DNA of 64,000 bases. Source: an uncultured Opitutaceae bacterium. Its GTDB lineage: Bacteria; Verrucomicrobiota; Verrucomicrobiia; Opitutales; Opitutaceae. The stretch covers positions 1-64,000 of the forward strand of contig CALFNN010000040.1 of the NCBI GenBank assembly GCA_937902925.1, written 5' to 3'. The translations under genes and the position numbers were made by a program. The notes below the pieces were generated by a model, which saw only the letters and a program-made list of their open reading frames with translations, was not told the DNA's origin and ran no database searches. Positions within the stretch are counted from its first letter, which is position 1; every line of letters begins with the position of its first letter. Below, in pieces: positions 36,828-47,800 of this stretch.

Positions 36828-37751
36828 ATGAAAGTCTCCGCCCCGCTCTTGCTCTCGCTCGCCCTTCTGTCCCGCTCCATCGCGGCCGAAATCCCCGGCT
36901 TGATTCCCCTCTGGCCCGGTGCCGCTCCTGGCTCGGAAAAACTCACCATCGCCGAGAAGGTCACGGAGCGCAGCACCGATCCGGCGAAACACGACCGCAT
37001 CTACACGCAGATCGTCACGCCGTCGCTCCTCGTTCACCGCCCCGAGCATCCCAATGGCGTCGCCGTCATCGTTGCGCCCGGCGGCGGCTACTTGCGCATC
37101 GTGATCGACAAGGAGGGGCCCGACACCTCCGCGTGGCTCAACCGCCTCGGCGTGACCGCGTTCGTCCTGAAATACCGCCTGCCCGGCGAGGGCCATGCGC
37201 ACGGCGAGGATGTCGCCTTGCAGGATGCGCAGCGTGCCGTCCGGGTCATCCGCGCCCACGCCGCCGAGTGGGGCCTGGACCCGGCGCGCGTCGGCTTCAT
37301 CGGTTACTCGGCCGGTGGACACCTCGCCGCCTCGCTCGAGTTCTTCTCGGACAAATCCATCTACGCTCCCGTCGACGACGCCGACCAGCTCAGCGCCCGC
37401 CCGGATTTCTCCGTGCTCGGCTACGCGCTCGCCGGCGCCAAGGGCACGCGGCCCGCGTCGCTCGACGGTCTCTCCGCCCAGCAGCGCCTGATGTGGAAAT
37501 ACAAGATCGAGGCCACCCCCGGCGTGAAATATCCGCCGGCCTTCATCCTCCAGGCCGACGACGATCCGACGGTCAACCCGCAGGACGCCGCCACGATCTA
37601 CCTCGCGCTCAAGCAAAACGGCACGCCGGCCGAGATGCACGTTTTCCGCCATGGCGGACACGGCTTTGGCATTCGCGACGCGAAGGGTCCCGTCACGCTC
37701 TGGCCGGAACTTTGCGCCGATTGGATGAAGGAGATCGGCGTCCTGCACTGA
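36828..37751 (+). CDS. Secreted alpha/beta-hydrolase, esterase (BD-FAE / acetyl-esterase-like)
   Basis: A 307-residue enzyme with a signal peptide (VSAPLLLSLALLSRSIAAEI). It would cleave ester groups, probably acetyl or feruloyl esters on polysaccharides. The fold carries the oxyanion segment VIVAPGGGYLR near residue 85, nucleophile S161 in GYSAGGH, D246 in QADDDPTVN and H278 in RHGGHGFG. The N-terminal LWPGAAPGS is a usual feature of secreted xylan or pectin esterases in this group. ATG 36828 is chosen; an in-frame TTG lies 18 bases upstream. Position beside the fucosidase and galactosidase supports polysaccharide deacetylation, though it is divergent from them. Confidence 0.82.
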   Translation: MKVSAPLLLSLALLSRSIAAEIPGLIPLWPGAAPGSEKLTIAEKVTERSTDPAKHDRIYTQIVTPSLLVHRPEHPNGVAVIVAPGGGYLRIVIDKEGPDTSAWLNRLGVTAFVLKYRLPGEGHAHGEDVALQDAQRAVRVIRAHAAEWGLDPARVGFIGYSAGGHLAASLEFFSDKSIYAPVDDADQLSARPDFSVLGYALAGAKGTRPASLDGLSAQQRLMWKYKIEATPGVKYPPAFILQADDDPTVNPQDAATIYLALKQNGTPAEMHVFRHGGHGFGIRDAKGPVTLWPELCADWMKEIGVLH

Positions 37752-37797
37752 CGGCGTCGCGCCCGCCGCACCGGGGCGGTTTCAGTTTCCTCGCGTG

Positions 37798-39084
37798 CTA
37801 TGCATACCAGTCCCGTCGCGTCAGCGGCAGGAACAGCCGGCCGTTCGCGTCGGATTTGGCCAGCAACGCCTGGTAGATCGCGAGGTCGCCGTGATCGAAG
37901 CCGTGCGCCGAACCCGCCATATAAAGCCGCCACACGCGATAGGTCGGCTCATTCACCCAAGTCAGCGCCCGGGCGTGGCTGGCCTCGAGGCGACGCACCC
38001 ACTGGCGCAACGTCAACGTGTAGTGTTCGCGGAGGTTTTCGACGTCGCGCACCTCGAAGCCCGCGCCCTCCGCCGCCTGCAGCACCAGGGGTATCGGCGG
38101 AATATCCGAGTCGGGAAAGACATATTCGTCGACAAACGAGGGACCGCGAAACCGCTGCGCCCGCCGGCCCTCGCCGATGGCGTGGTTCAAAAATATCCCG
38201 CCCGGCTTCAACAACCCCCACGTCGTCCTGAAATACTCCGCGAGGCGCTCGCGACCGACGTGTTCCGACATGCCGACGCTCACGATCGCGTCGAACCCCT
38301 CCGGCTTCGTCACCTCGCGATAGTCGCGCAACTCGATTTTTACCTTTTCGGCCAGGCCCGCCTCGCGCACGCGCTGCAACGCGAGTTCGGCCTGCCGCTC
38401 GCTGAGCGTCACCCCAGTGACGCTGACGCCAAATTGTTCGGCCGCAAAAATCGCGAAGCCGCCCCAACCGCACCCGATGTCGAGGAGATTCTGCCCGGGC
38501 CGCAGGCGGAGCTTGCGGCAGAGGTGGCGGAGCTTGGCGGTCTGCGCGCCATCGAGCGTCATGTCGGGCTCCTCGAAATAGCCGCACGAGTAAACCATCC
38601 GGCGATCGAGCCAGAGCCGGTAAAAATCGTTCGACAGGTCGTAGTGAAACGCCACGGCCTGCCGGTCGCGCTCGAGTGAATGCCGTGCGCCGCCCAACCC
38701 GGCGAAATTCCTCCCATCCTGCCGTCCGTTCCGCCGGCCGCCCGGCAGCCGGGCGATAAAATAGTGGGTGGCCAGCGCGGCCAGCCAGCCGACGGGGCGG
38801 CTTTCCAGGGCTTCGGCCAGCTCGAACGCCGACTCCATGTCACCCTCCACGTCGAAATCGTCGTGCAGATAGGCTTCGCCCAGCCCTTTCGCCGTGCCGG
38901 CGGACAGCATGGCCCGAAGCGCGCCCGGATGCTTCAACGCGATCGTGGCGGGGCGCGGGGCCGCATCCGGCCACACGGCGCCGTTCCACAGCCGGAAGGA
39001 CACGTTGGCGAGCGGCAGGTGGGCGAGCAACTTGTCGAGAATCTCGACGGTGACCTCGGTGGTCGAATCAAGCGTGGTGGTCAT
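37798..39084 (-). CDS. Cyclopropane-fatty-acyl-phospholipid synthase-type SAM methyltransferase
   Basis: A 428-residue enzyme that transfers a methylene group from S-adenosylmethionine to unsaturated acyl chains of membrane phospholipids, or a close variant. The N-terminal lipid-binding part (about residues 1-130) includes GLGEAYLHDDFDVEGDMESA. The Rossmann SAM site is LLDIGCGWGGFAIFAAE near residue 205. Family motifs IALKHP, AFHYDLSNDFYRLWLD, MVYSCGYF and SVGMSEHVG are present. ATG 39084 is preceded by AAAGG. Its start overlaps the stop of the upstream Cys-rich membrane protein gene by 17 bases, so they are co-translated and likely work in one pathway. Confidence 0.88.
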   Translation of the reverse strand: MTTTLDSTTEVTVEILDKLLAHLPLANVSFRLWNGAVWPDAAPRPATIALKHPGALRAMLSAGTAKGLGEAYLHDDFDVEGDMESAFELAEALESRPVGWLAALATHYFIARLPGGRRNGRQDGRNFAGLGGARHSLERDRQAVAFHYDLSNDFYRLWLDRRMVYSCGYFEEPDMTLDGAQTAKLRHLCRKLRLRPGQNLLDIGCGWGGFAIFAAEQFGVSVTGVTLSERQAELALQRVREAGLAEKVKIELRDYREVTKPEGFDAIVSVGMSEHVGRERLAEYFRTTWGLLKPGGIFLNHAIGEGRRAQRFRGPSFVDEYVFPDSDIPPIPLVLQAAEGAGFEVRDVENLREHYTLTLRQWVRRLEASHARALTWVNEPTYRVWRLYMAGSAHGFDHGDLAIYQALLAKSDANGRLFLPLTRRDWYA

Positions 39085-39754
39085 CGTTGCCTTTGATCGG
39101 GGACTCGGCCCGCTTCCCGCCGCCTGCGCTGCCCCCGCGAAACACCCCGCGGCCCGGGCGATCCGTCGCCACATCGGAGAAATCGCGCCGGACGCGCTCA
39201 AAGTCGCGGCGGAATTGTCCAGCGTCGCCGTAGGCCATGAAGTGCGCATACCGGCCATGGGCTCCGCGGCGTCGCAATGCGTGCTTGATCGGACACCAGT
39301 ATTGCTCCGTGCGCCCGGCGACTTCCGTCACGTAGGCCAGCACGCCGTTGACGTAACCGCAGTAGGCGCAATTCAACCGCTGAATCCGGCTGAGATAACC
39401 CAACCGGTGCCGGTCGATGACCACGTAGTCGCGGCGTCGCACCAGCGGGACGCCGAAAACCGGAAAACAGACGAATTGGAAAACCACGGCCATCAGGTCG
39501 ATGAGTCCGATGGGAACGAGGCAAAGCCACAGCATCGGAGCCGTAAGGAATCGCAGCGGCTTCGCCCGATAGAGAAACCGGAACAGAACTCCCTCCCCGC
39601 CTTCGCCCTGTCCGGCCGCACTTCCGAACGCCGGCGCCGGCTGCCATCCGCGGCCGGCGCCCTTGGGCCAGCGGATCGGCTCGGTTTTGCCGGCTGTTCT
39701 TCGCCGGACAGCCTGGTCCCACCTCTTGGGCGGGCTGTCGCCTTCCACATTCAT
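39068..39754 (-). CDS. Conserved membrane protein with CxxC...CPIKH site, coupled to Cfa-like gene
   Basis: A 228-residue protein. Two membrane helices lie near residues 70-102 (FLTAPMLWLCLVPIGLIDLM and AVVFQFVCFPVFGVP). The conserved block follows: RDYVVIDRHRLGYLSRIQRL, then NCAYCGYVNG with C129 and C132, and QYWCPIKHA with C154 and H158, which could bind a metal ion. I know this block as a widespread protein of unknown function. The N-terminal 60 residues are low-complexity and may be partly untranslated (other in-frame starts exist). It overlaps the methyltransferase gene by 17 bases. A role in lipid modification is inferred from that coupling only. Confidence 0.6.
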   Translation of the reverse strand: MNVEGDSPPKRWDQAVRRRTAGKTEPIRWPKGAGRGWQPAPAFGSAAGQGEGGEGVLFRFLYRAKPLRFLTAPMLWLCLVPIGLIDLMAVVFQFVCFPVFGVPLVRRRDYVVIDRHRLGYLSRIQRLNCAYCGYVNGVLAYVTEVAGRTEQYWCPIKHALRRRGAHGRYAHFMAYGDAGQFRRDFERVRRDFSDVATDRPGRGVFRGGSAGGGKRAESPIKGNDDHHA

Positions 39755-39937
39755 CTCACTGCGCCTGACCGCAGATTTGCGCGCCGGTGTCATGCCGGCC
39801 CGGAAAAGCGCATTTTTCCAATATCCGCACCCCGCCCCCCGTTGCCCCGCTTCCGGCTTGCGATGGGCACTCAACTCCATCTCCCGGGTGCCGATAGGAG
39901 AAAGCAGATCATACCATTGGTGGATTCCCTCATGTAA

Positions 39938-42208
39938 ATGCACGATCCCGCCCCAGGTGTTCCGGCGCGCAATCATCGCGTCCTCGTGATCGACGACAAC
40001 GTCTCGATCCATGCCGACGTGCGTAAAATTCTCTGTCCGCAACAGACCGAGGCCGCGGCGACCATCGACGCGCTGGAAGCCGAACTCCTGGGCGAACCGT
40101 CCACGCCGCTCGCCAACCGGCCCGTGCCGGATTTCGTTGTCGACTCCGCCCATCAGGGCCGCGAAGGCCTCGGCCTCGTCTTGAAGGCGATCTCGGAGGG
40201 CAAGCCCTATGCCATGGCCTTCGTCGATGTGCGGATGCCGCCCGGCTGGGATGGCGTCGAGACGACCCTCGAACTGTGGAAGGTCGCGCCTGACCTCCAG
40301 ATTGTGATCTGCACCGCGTATTCGGACTACTCGTGGGACGACATGCTCGCCCGCATCGGCGGCACCGACCGGCTGGTCATCCTGAAAAAACCCTTCGATA
40401 CGATCGAGGTCCTGCAGCTCGCCAACGCGCTCACGGAAAAGTGGAACCTGCTCCAGCAAAGCCGCGCGCAGGCCAACGACCTCGAGCAGCGCGTGCGCAT
40501 CCGCACCGCCGAGCTCGAGGCGGCGAACGAAACCCTGCACGAGGAGATCGGCCGGCGCGTCCTGATCGAGCTCGACCTGAAGCGCGCGAAGGACGCCGCC
40601 GAGGCCGCCGACGTGGCCAAGAGCGCCTTCCTCGCGAACATGAGCCACGAGATCCGGACGCCGATGAACGGCGTCATCGGCATGGCCAACCTTCTCCTCG
40701 GCACCCCGCTCAACGTCGAACAGCGCGACCTCGCCCAGACGCTCTGCCAGAGCGGCGAGGCGTTGCTCACGATCATCAACGAAATCCTCGACTTTTCGAA
40801 GATCGAGGCCGGCCGCCTGACGCTTGAATTGATCGACTTCGACCTGGCCGAACAACTTGCCCTCGCCTTCGACCTTCATGCCGAGGCCGCCGCGCGCAAG
40901 GGGCTCGAGCTCGTCATGGACATCGATTCGGCGGTGCCCCCGCGCGTCTGCGGCGATCCCGTGCGGCTCCGCCAGATCGTCCTCAACTTGCTCGGCAACG
41001 CGATCAAGTTCACCGCCCGCGGCGAAGTCGTGCTCCGCGTCACCCTCGACCGGGCGTTGCCCGGTGGCTCGCGGCTGCGTTTCGAGGTCACCGACACGGG
41101 CATCGGCATCCCGCAGGATATCCAGGCCACGCTCTTCAGTCCTTTCGTCCAGGCCGACAGCTCGACCACCCGCCGGTTCGGCGGCACCGGTCTCGGCCTC
41201 GCCATCTGCCGCCGGCTCGCGGAGCTCATGCACGGCCAGATCGGCGTGACCAGCGCACCTGGTGCCGGTTCAAAATTCTCGTTCACCGTCGAGCTGGCCG
41301 CCGCCCTCGACGGCGCACCCAAGCTCACGCTCGCACCGTCGTTCCTCGAGGAGCATCACGCCCTGATCGTCGACGACAACGCCACCAACCTAAAGCTCCT
41401 CGGGCATCTTTGCACCACCTGGCGCCTGCGCCACAGCTGCGCCGATTCCGCCGCCGCCGCGCTCGCCCACCTGCGCACCGCCGCCACGCGGTCGCCGTTC
41501 GACCTGGTGATTCTCGACCATCACATGCCGGAGACCGACGGTCTCGGCCTGACGCGCGCGATCCTCGCCGATCCCGCGATTCCCCGGCCCACGATGGTGA
41601 TGCTGACATCCCGTGGCGAACGCCTGCCGCACGCGGTGCTCGGCGCCCATGGCATCGCCACCTGCGAATTGAAGCCGATCCATCCGGACCGGCTGCGCAC
41701 GACGCTCGGCCGCGTGCTGGCCGAATCCCGCCGCGCGGCGCCGGCGCCGGCACCCGTCGGGCTCCGCGTGGCGCCGCCACCGCCATCCGCGGGAGGCACC
41801 GCCATCCTCGTCGCGGAGGACAATCCCGTAAACCAGAAGGTGACGGTGCTCCAGTTGCGCAATCTCGGCTACGCGGCCGATGTGGCGGGCAACGGCCGCG
41901 AAGCCGTCGCCGCGCTCCGCCGCAAATCCTACTCTCTCGTCCTGATGGACGCCCAGATGCCCGAGATGGACGGCATCGAGGCCACGCGCTACATCCGCGC
42001 CGCCCAGGCGGCCGGCGAACCCGGCTTTCCGGCCAACCTGCGCATCGTGGCGATGACGGCGAACGCCATGTCCGGCGACCGCGAAATGTGCCTGGCCGCC
42101 GGGATGGACGACTACCTCGCGAAGCCCGTCCGCCCCGATGGGCTCCGCGACGTGCTCCAGCGTCTGCTCGGCCCGGAAAGTGCCAGCCCCGCCACCGTCG
42201 CTGCATGA
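39938..42208 (+). CDS. Hybrid sensor histidine kinase REC-HisKA-HATPase-REC-REC
   Basis: A 756-residue cytoplasmic protein with no membrane helix. A receiver with phospho-Asp D97 ([12 protein letters not shown]) comes first, then a coiled coil and the dimerisation domain with H237 in [14 protein letters not shown]. The ATPase has [19 protein letters not shown] and [10 protein letters not shown]. Two more receivers follow, the second Asp in [12 protein letters not shown] and the third in [11 protein letters not shown] with the Lys in LAKPV. This order makes a self-contained phosphorelay hub. The next gene overlaps by ATGA, so it is the first of a four-gene kinase operon. It has no DNA-binding domain; the final output must be elsewhere. 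Confidence 0.9.
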   Translation: MHDPAPGVPARNHRVLVIDDNVSIHADVRKILCPQQTEAAATIDALEAELLGEPSTPLANRPVPDFVVDSAHQGREGLGLVLKAISEGKPYAMAFVDVRMPPGWDGVETTLELWKVAPDLQIVICTAYSDYSWDDMLARIGGTDRLVILKKPFDTIEVLQLANALTEKWNLLQQSRAQANDLEQRVRIRTAELEAANETLHEEIGRRVLIELDLKRAKDAAEAADVAKSAFLANMSHEIRTPMNGVIGMANLLLGTPLNVEQRDLAQTLCQSGEALLTIINEILDFSKIEAGRLTLELIDFDLAEQLALAFDLHAEAAARKGLELVMDIDSAVPPRVCGDPVRLRQIVLNLLGNAIKFTARGEVVLRVTLDRALPGGSRLRFEVTDTGIGIPQDIQATLFSPFVQADSSTTRRFGGTGLGLAICRRLAELMHGQIGVTSAPGAGSKFSFTVELAAALDGAPKLTLAPSFLEEHHALIVDDNATNLKLLGHLCTTWRLRHSCADSAAAALAHLRTAATRSPFDLVILDHHMPETDGLGLTRAILADPAIPRPTMVMLTSRGERLPHAVLGAHGIATCELKPIHPDRLRTTLGRVLAESRRAAPAPAPVGLRVAPPPPSAGGTAILVAEDNPVNQKVTVLQLRNLGYAADVAGNGREAVAALRRKSYSLVLMDAQMPEMDGIEATRYIRAAQAAGEPGFPANLRIVAMTANAMSGDREMCLAAGMDDYLAKPVRPDGLRDVLQRLLGPESASPATVAA

Positions 42209-43524
42209 ATTCCGGCTCCGTCGCTCCCACCGTCGTCGACGAACCCGGCATCACGCCGCTCGATCGCACCCTCATCGCCGCTTTTTTGGAAAACCTGCCG
42301 CACGCCGTCTACTTCAAGGACCGGCAGTCCCGCTTCATCGCGGTGAGCGCGGCGCACCTGCGCAATTTCCGCCGCTCGACCCCGCTCGAGCTCCTCGGCC
42401 GGACCGATTTCGATTTTTTCACCGAGGTTCACGCCAACGAAGCCTTCGAGGACGAGCAGCGCATCGTCCGCACCGGCGAACCGATGCTCGAAAAGCTCGA
42501 AAAGGAAACCTGGGCCGACGGCCGCCTCACCTGGGTCCTGACGAGCAAGATGCCGTTGCGCGACGACAACGGCGAAATCATCGGCACCTTCGGCATCAGC
42601 AAGGACGTCACGGACTCGAAGCAGCTCGAGCAGGACCTCGAGCAGGCCCACAAGGACCTGCTCGGCGCCTCCCGCATCGCGGGGATGGCGGAGGTCGCAA
42701 CCGGCGTCCTTCACAACGTCGGCAATGTGCTCAACAGCCTCAACGTCTCCGCCAGCGTGCTCACGGCCGGCCTGCGCCAGTCGAAGGTCGACAGCCTCGC
42801 GCGGCTCTCCGCGCTGTTGCGCGAGCACGCCGCCGACCTCGGCAGTTTTCTCACCGACGACCCGAAGGGCCGGCGCGTTCCGGAATTCCTCGAGTCACTC
42901 GCGCGCCATGCGGTCAGCGAGCGCGACCGGCTGCGCCAGGAACTCGCCTCGCTGCAGAAGAACATCGACCACATCAAGGAGATCGTCTCGATGCAGCAGG
43001 CCTACGCCACGATGGTCGGCGTCGTCGAGCCGCTCGATCCCGTCGCCTTGATGGAGGACTCGCTGCGGATGAATGCCGGGGCTCTCGTGCGGCACGAGGT
43101 GCGCGTGGCCCGCGAGTTTTCATTCGTGCCGCCAGTCCTCGCCGAGAAGGCGAAGGTTCTCCAGATCCTCGTCAACCTCATCCGCAACGCCAAATACGCC
43201 TGCGACGAGTCCGGCCGCCACGACAAGCTTGTCACCCTGCGCATCGCGGCGGTGCCGCCCGCCGATCCGTCCGGCGGCGACACCGGGCGCGTCCGTCTCG
43301 TCGTTTGCGACAACGGCGTCGGGATCCAGGCCGGGAACCTCGCGCGCATCTTCGCCCACGGGTTCACCACCCGCACCGGCGGCCACGGGTTCGGCCTCCA
43401 CTCCAGCGCCAACGCCGCCCGCGAGATGAAGGGTTCGCTGGTCGCGCAAAGCGATGGCCCTGACCGCGGGGCGACGTTCACCCTCGATCTGCCCGCGGCG
43501 CCGCCCGCGATCCCCGCACCGTGA
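42205..43524 (+). CDS. PAS-domain histidine kinase with GVLHNVGN core (copy 1)
   Basis: A 439-residue soluble kinase. A PAS domain (about residues 20-140, with [16 protein letters not shown] and [11 protein letters not shown]) precedes the unusual dimerisation segment [20 protein letters not shown], where H170 is the probable phospho-acceptor. Next is a long helical hairpin with [16 protein letters not shown]. The ATPase has [14 protein letters not shown] (N box), CDNGVGI and [16 protein letters not shown]. It starts at ATG 42205, overlapping the previous stop by four bases. The core is nearly identical to those of the next two genes, in DNA as well as protein. The PAS ligand is unknown. No output domain is present. 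Confidence 0.88.
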   Translation: MNSGSVAPTVVDEPGITPLDRTLIAAFLENLPHAVYFKDRQSRFIAVSAAHLRNFRRSTPLELLGRTDFDFFTEVHANEAFEDEQRIVRTGEPMLEKLEKETWADGRLTWVLTSKMPLRDDNGEIIGTFGISKDVTDSKQLEQDLEQAHKDLLGASRIAGMAEVATGVLHNVGNVLNSLNVSASVLTAGLRQSKVDSLARLSALLREHAADLGSFLTDDPKGRRVPEFLESLARHAVSERDRLRQELASLQKNIDHIKEIVSMQQAYATMVGVVEPLDPVALMEDSLRMNAGALVRHEVRVAREFSFVPPVLAEKAKVLQILVNLIRNAKYACDESGRHDKLVTLRIAAVPPADPSGGDTGRVRLVVCDNGVGIQAGNLARIFAHGFTTRTGGHGFGLHSSANAAREMKGSLVAQSDGPDRGATFTLDLPAAPPAIPAP

Positions 43525-44831
43525 ACCTCACGCCGTTTTCCCCATTCGACGTCCAGGAGACCACGGCCGCGCTGCTCGATCGCGTGCTCGTCACGGCGTT
43601 TCTCGAGAACACGCCCGACCTCGTTTATTTCAAGGACCGCGAGAGCCGCTTCATCGCCGTCAGCAAGTCCAAGGCCGCCCGCCACGGCCTCGCGCCCGTC
43701 GATCTCGTCGGCAAGACCGATTTCGACCTCTTCTCCGACCGTCATGCCCAGTGGGCGCGCGCCGACGAGGAGGACGTGATGAACACGGGCGCTCCGGTGA
43801 TCGACAAACTGGAGAAACTCATCTGGCCCGACGGTCGCGAGACCTGGGCCATCACCAGCAAGATGCCGCTGCGCGACGACGATGGCCGGATCGTCGGCAC
43901 GTTCGGCATTTCCCAGGACGTCACCCGGTCGAAGCAGATGGAACTCGACCTCGAAAAGGCCCAGCGCGATCTCGTCGACGCCTCCCGCATGGCGGGCATG
44001 GCGGAGGTCGCGACCGGCGTCCTCCACAATGTCGGCAACGTCCTCACGAGCCTCAACGTCTCGGCCAGTGTCCTTGCCTCCGGGCTCCACGAATCGAAGG
44101 CGGACAGCCTGGCCCGGGTGTCCGCCCTCCTGCAGGAACACACCGCCGATCTCGCCGACTTTCTCACGCACGACCCTAAGGGCCGGCGCGTGCCCGAGTT
44201 CATCGAATCCCTCGCCCGCCATGCCGTCGCGGAACGCGACCGGCTGCTGCAGGAGCTCGCGTCGATGCAGCAGAATATCGATCACATCAAGGAGATCGTC
44301 TCCATGCAGCAGGCCTACGCCACGATGATCGGGGTCATCGAGCCGCTCGACGCCGCCGCGCTGCTGGGCGATTCGCTGCGGATGAACGCCGGCGCCCTCG
44401 TGCGTCACGATGTGACCGTCGTCCGCGAGTTCGCCCCCGTGCCGCCGGTTCGCGGCGAGAAGGCCAAGGTGCTTCAGATCCTCGTGAATCTTATCCGCAA
44501 CGCCAAATACGCCTGCGAGGAGGGCGGCGCCGCGGACAAGGTCATCACGCTCGGACTGGAGTCCGTCGCCGGCGACCGCGTGCGCCTCATCGTCCGCGAC
44601 AACGGCGTCGGCATCGCATCCGGGAATCTCACGCGCATCTTCGCCCACGGCTTCACCACGCGGAAGACCGGCCACGGCTTCGGCCTCCATTCCAGCGCCA
44701 ACGCCGCCCGCGAGATGAAGGGCTCCCTCACCGTCCAGAGCGACGGTCCCGGGCTCGGCGCCACGTTCACTCTCGAGTTGCCGGCCGCCATCGCCGACGA
44801 AGCGCGTTTCACCGGGCCCTCGCCCGCCTGA
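43521..44831 (+). CDS. PAS-domain histidine kinase with GVLHNVGN core (copy 2)
   Basis: A 436-residue paralogue of the preceding kinase along its whole length, including the PAS domain (LVYFKDRESRFIAVSKS). The probable phospho-acceptor is H169 in [15 protein letters not shown]. The ATPase reads [22 protein letters not shown] and [14 protein letters not shown]. It starts at GTG 43521, overlapping the previous stop as GTGA. A whole-gene tandem duplication is the simplest origin, with the PAS domains having diverged more than the kinase cores. This suggests the two respond to different signals while sharing downstream partners. Confidence 0.88.
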   Translation: MNLTPFSPFDVQETTAALLDRVLVTAFLENTPDLVYFKDRESRFIAVSKSKAARHGLAPVDLVGKTDFDLFSDRHAQWARADEEDVMNTGAPVIDKLEKLIWPDGRETWAITSKMPLRDDDGRIVGTFGISQDVTRSKQMELDLEKAQRDLVDASRMAGMAEVATGVLHNVGNVLTSLNVSASVLASGLHESKADSLARVSALLQEHTADLADFLTHDPKGRRVPEFIESLARHAVAERDRLLQELASMQQNIDHIKEIVSMQQAYATMIGVIEPLDAAALLGDSLRMNAGALVRHDVTVVREFAPVPPVRGEKAKVLQILVNLIRNAKYACEEGGAADKVITLGLESVAGDRVRLIVRDNGVGIASGNLTRIFAHGFTTRKTGHGFGLHSSANAAREMKGSLTVQSDGPGLGATFTLELPAAIADEARFTGPSPA

Positions 44832-44838
44832 GCTGTCC

Positions 44839-47800
44839 GTGCCGGCCCCGCTGTCAGTTGCCCCTCCCCCGATCCTCCGAATTCCCGGCGGTTTCCCCCG
44901 CGTGGCCGCGTGGCCTGGCCGCTGGCTCGTGCGGATCGTCGCGCTCGTTCTCGCGTTCGCGGGTCCGCGCGCGCTCGCACTCAAGCCGGATGAGAAACCC
45001 GTCAACTACACCGTCGCCCACTGGGATACCGAGGACGGGCTCCCGCACAACTCCATCAAGCAGCTTTTCCAGACGCGCGATGGTTATCTCTGGATCGGAA
45101 CGCAGCAGGGCCTCGCGCGCTTCGACGGGCTGAGCTTCACCATCTTTACGCGCCATGACACGCCGGCGCTGCCGAACAACCAGATCACCTCCATGGCGGA
45201 GACCGCCGACGGCAGCCTCTGGATCGGCACGGCCTTCGGGCTGGCCCGTTATTGCAACCGCCAGTTCACGTCCTACGGCCGGGCCGACGGCCTGACCAGC
45301 GATACCATCAACGCGGTTTGTGTCGCTCCCGACGGCTCGCTGTGGATCGGCGGACGGAACGGCGTCATCCGCTGGGTCGGCGGCAGATTCATCAACGATC
45401 TCGACACCTCGGCCTATAACACCCTCGGTCTCCGCACGATCATGGTCGACCGGGAAAAATCGGTCTGGCTCGCGGTCGGCTCCGAGGCGCTGCGCTACCG
45501 GCACGGTGCCTTCGAGCATTTCGGCCGCGCGGAGGGGCTGCCGTCGCAACAGCTTCAGATGCTCCGCGAGGACGCCGCCGGGCAACTGCTCGCCGTCACC
45601 CAGAACGGCCTGTTCCGTTTTGACTCCGGCCATTTCGTTCCCGTCGCGGAAAACGCCGCACTCTCGAGCCCGCGCGTCGGGACCACGCTGGTCGACCGGT
45701 CGGGCAACCTGTGGGTCGGCTCGGTCAGCGGTCTCGACCGGATCAACGGCGCGGGCGTCACGCCCTACGTCGACCGCTATGGGCACAGGCTCGGCGTCGT
45801 CGATGCGCTTTTGGAGGGCCGTGAGGGTTGCCTTTGGGCCGGCACGTCGGAGGGCCTCTACCGGCTGACCGACCGGCGCGCCTACTCGCTCGGCCAGGAG
45901 GACGGCGTCTCCGGCAACCTGGTTGTCGGCCTGAAGCAGACCCGCGATGGCAGTCTCTGGATCAGCAGTTGGGGTGGCGGCGTCGATCGCATTCAGGACG
46001 GCGCCGTCGCGCACTTCGCCGTCGGGGCGCCGTTGTCGCACGAGACCGTCACCACGATCTACGAGGCGCCCGATGGCACGATGTGGCTGGGGAATCGCGG
46101 CAGCGCGCTCGACCGCCTCGCCGGCGGTCGGGTCACCACTTATGTCTACCCACCCGGCGTCGCCACCAGCCGGCCCGTTACCAGCATCTTCGCCGACGAC
46201 GACGGCCGGCTCCTGGTTGGAATCTCCAAGCGCGGCCTGCTGCAGCTGCACGACGGCCAGCTCCTCCCGGTGCCGGAAGCCGCTGCGCTTTCCGCCGCGA
46301 CCGTCTGGACGCTTTATCGCGCCGCCGACGGCCGATTTTTCATGGGCACCAGCGACGGTCTTTTTCAACGCGCCGCTGACCGCTCGTGGCAACCCATTCC
46401 ACTGCCCGGGATCCCGTCGCCCGTCATCGTCCGTGATTTTCTCGAGACCGACGGCGCCATCTGGCTCGCGACCGAGGGGCAGGGCCTGGTCCGCTGGCAA
46501 AACGGCGCGGCCCGCGCCTACAGTTCGCGCGACGGCATGGTCGACGACGTGCTTTTCAGCGTGCTGGATGACGACCACGGCTCGCTGTGGGTGAGTTCCG
46601 CTCGCGGTCTCGCCCGGGTGCGCAAGAGCGAGTTCGCCGCCATCGACCGCGGCGCCGCGACCACGCTCGACGTGATGACCTTCGGGCGCGGTGACGGACT
46701 GCAGAGCGGCTCCACCTCGGGCCTCGGCAGCCCCAGCGCCATTCGCGCCACCGACGGCCGGATCCTCACGGCGACGGACAAGGGTGTCGCCGCAATCAAC
46801 CCCGACGTGCTGCAAACCAATCCGCTGCCGCCCACCGTCGTGATCGAAAGCGTCGCCGCCGACGACGAGCAACTTCCGTTCGGCCGCGAAATCCCGGTCG
46901 CCGCCGGCGTCGCCAAACTCGAGATCCGCTACACCGCGCTGAGCCTGATCGCGCCCCAACGCCTGCGCTTTCGCTATCAACTTGAGGGCTCCGATCCGCG
47001 CTGGGTCGAGGCCGACCACGATCGTCGCGCGCACTACACCCACCTTTCCCCCGGTCGCTACACGTTCCGCGTCATCGCCAGCAACAGCGATGGCGTGTGG
47101 AACGCCACCGGCACCACCCTGGTGTTGGTGCTGCAGCCGCATTTCTACCAGACGACGTGGTTCGCTGTCGCGGTGGTTGCCGGCTGGATGCTCGGGCTCG
47201 CGGCGTTCATCCGGCTCCGGATGCGCGCCCTGCTCCGGCGCCAGGAAATCCTCAAGCGCGCCAACGCCGAGCTCGACCAGCGGGTCCAGGATCGCACCGC
47301 CCAGATTTCCCGTTTCAACGAGGAGCTGCAGCAGCGTGAACTGCTCTTCCGCCTCATCTTCGAGCACGCCCCCGTCGGCATTTTCTGGAAGCGGTCCAAT
47401 CTCGGCAACCGCTACCACTTCAACTCCACTTTCCGTCGCATCCTCGATCTGCCGGCCGAGACGCCGCCGGACTATTCGCCGCTCACTGCGCTGATTCATC
47501 CCGAGGACGCCGCCCGCCAGGCCGGGTTGAGCGGCCGCATCGATTCCGGCGCCGCCGACAGCTACACCGTCGAGCAGCGCTACGTCCGGCGCGACGGCGC
47601 CGTGGTCTGGGGCCTGCTTGCGGTCGCCGTCGTTCGCGACGCGCACGGCCGCGTCGTCCAGGACATCGGAATCCTCGAGGATGTCACCGGCCGCAAGCGC
47701 GCGGAGCAGGAACTCGCCGACACCTACAAGCAGCTCGTCGACGTCTCCCGCACCGCCGGCATGGCCGAGGTCGCGACCGGCGTGCTCCACAACGTCGGCA

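Noticed and set aside
41325-42275. A 316-codon minus-strand frame rich in Arg, Gly and Pro opposite the hybrid kinase receivers
   Set aside because: No family features, and the plus strand carries two intact receiver domains here.
43002-45005. A 667-codon minus-strand frame across two kinase genes
   Set aside because: It is antisense to two duplicated kinases, and its internal repetition only reflects their duplication.
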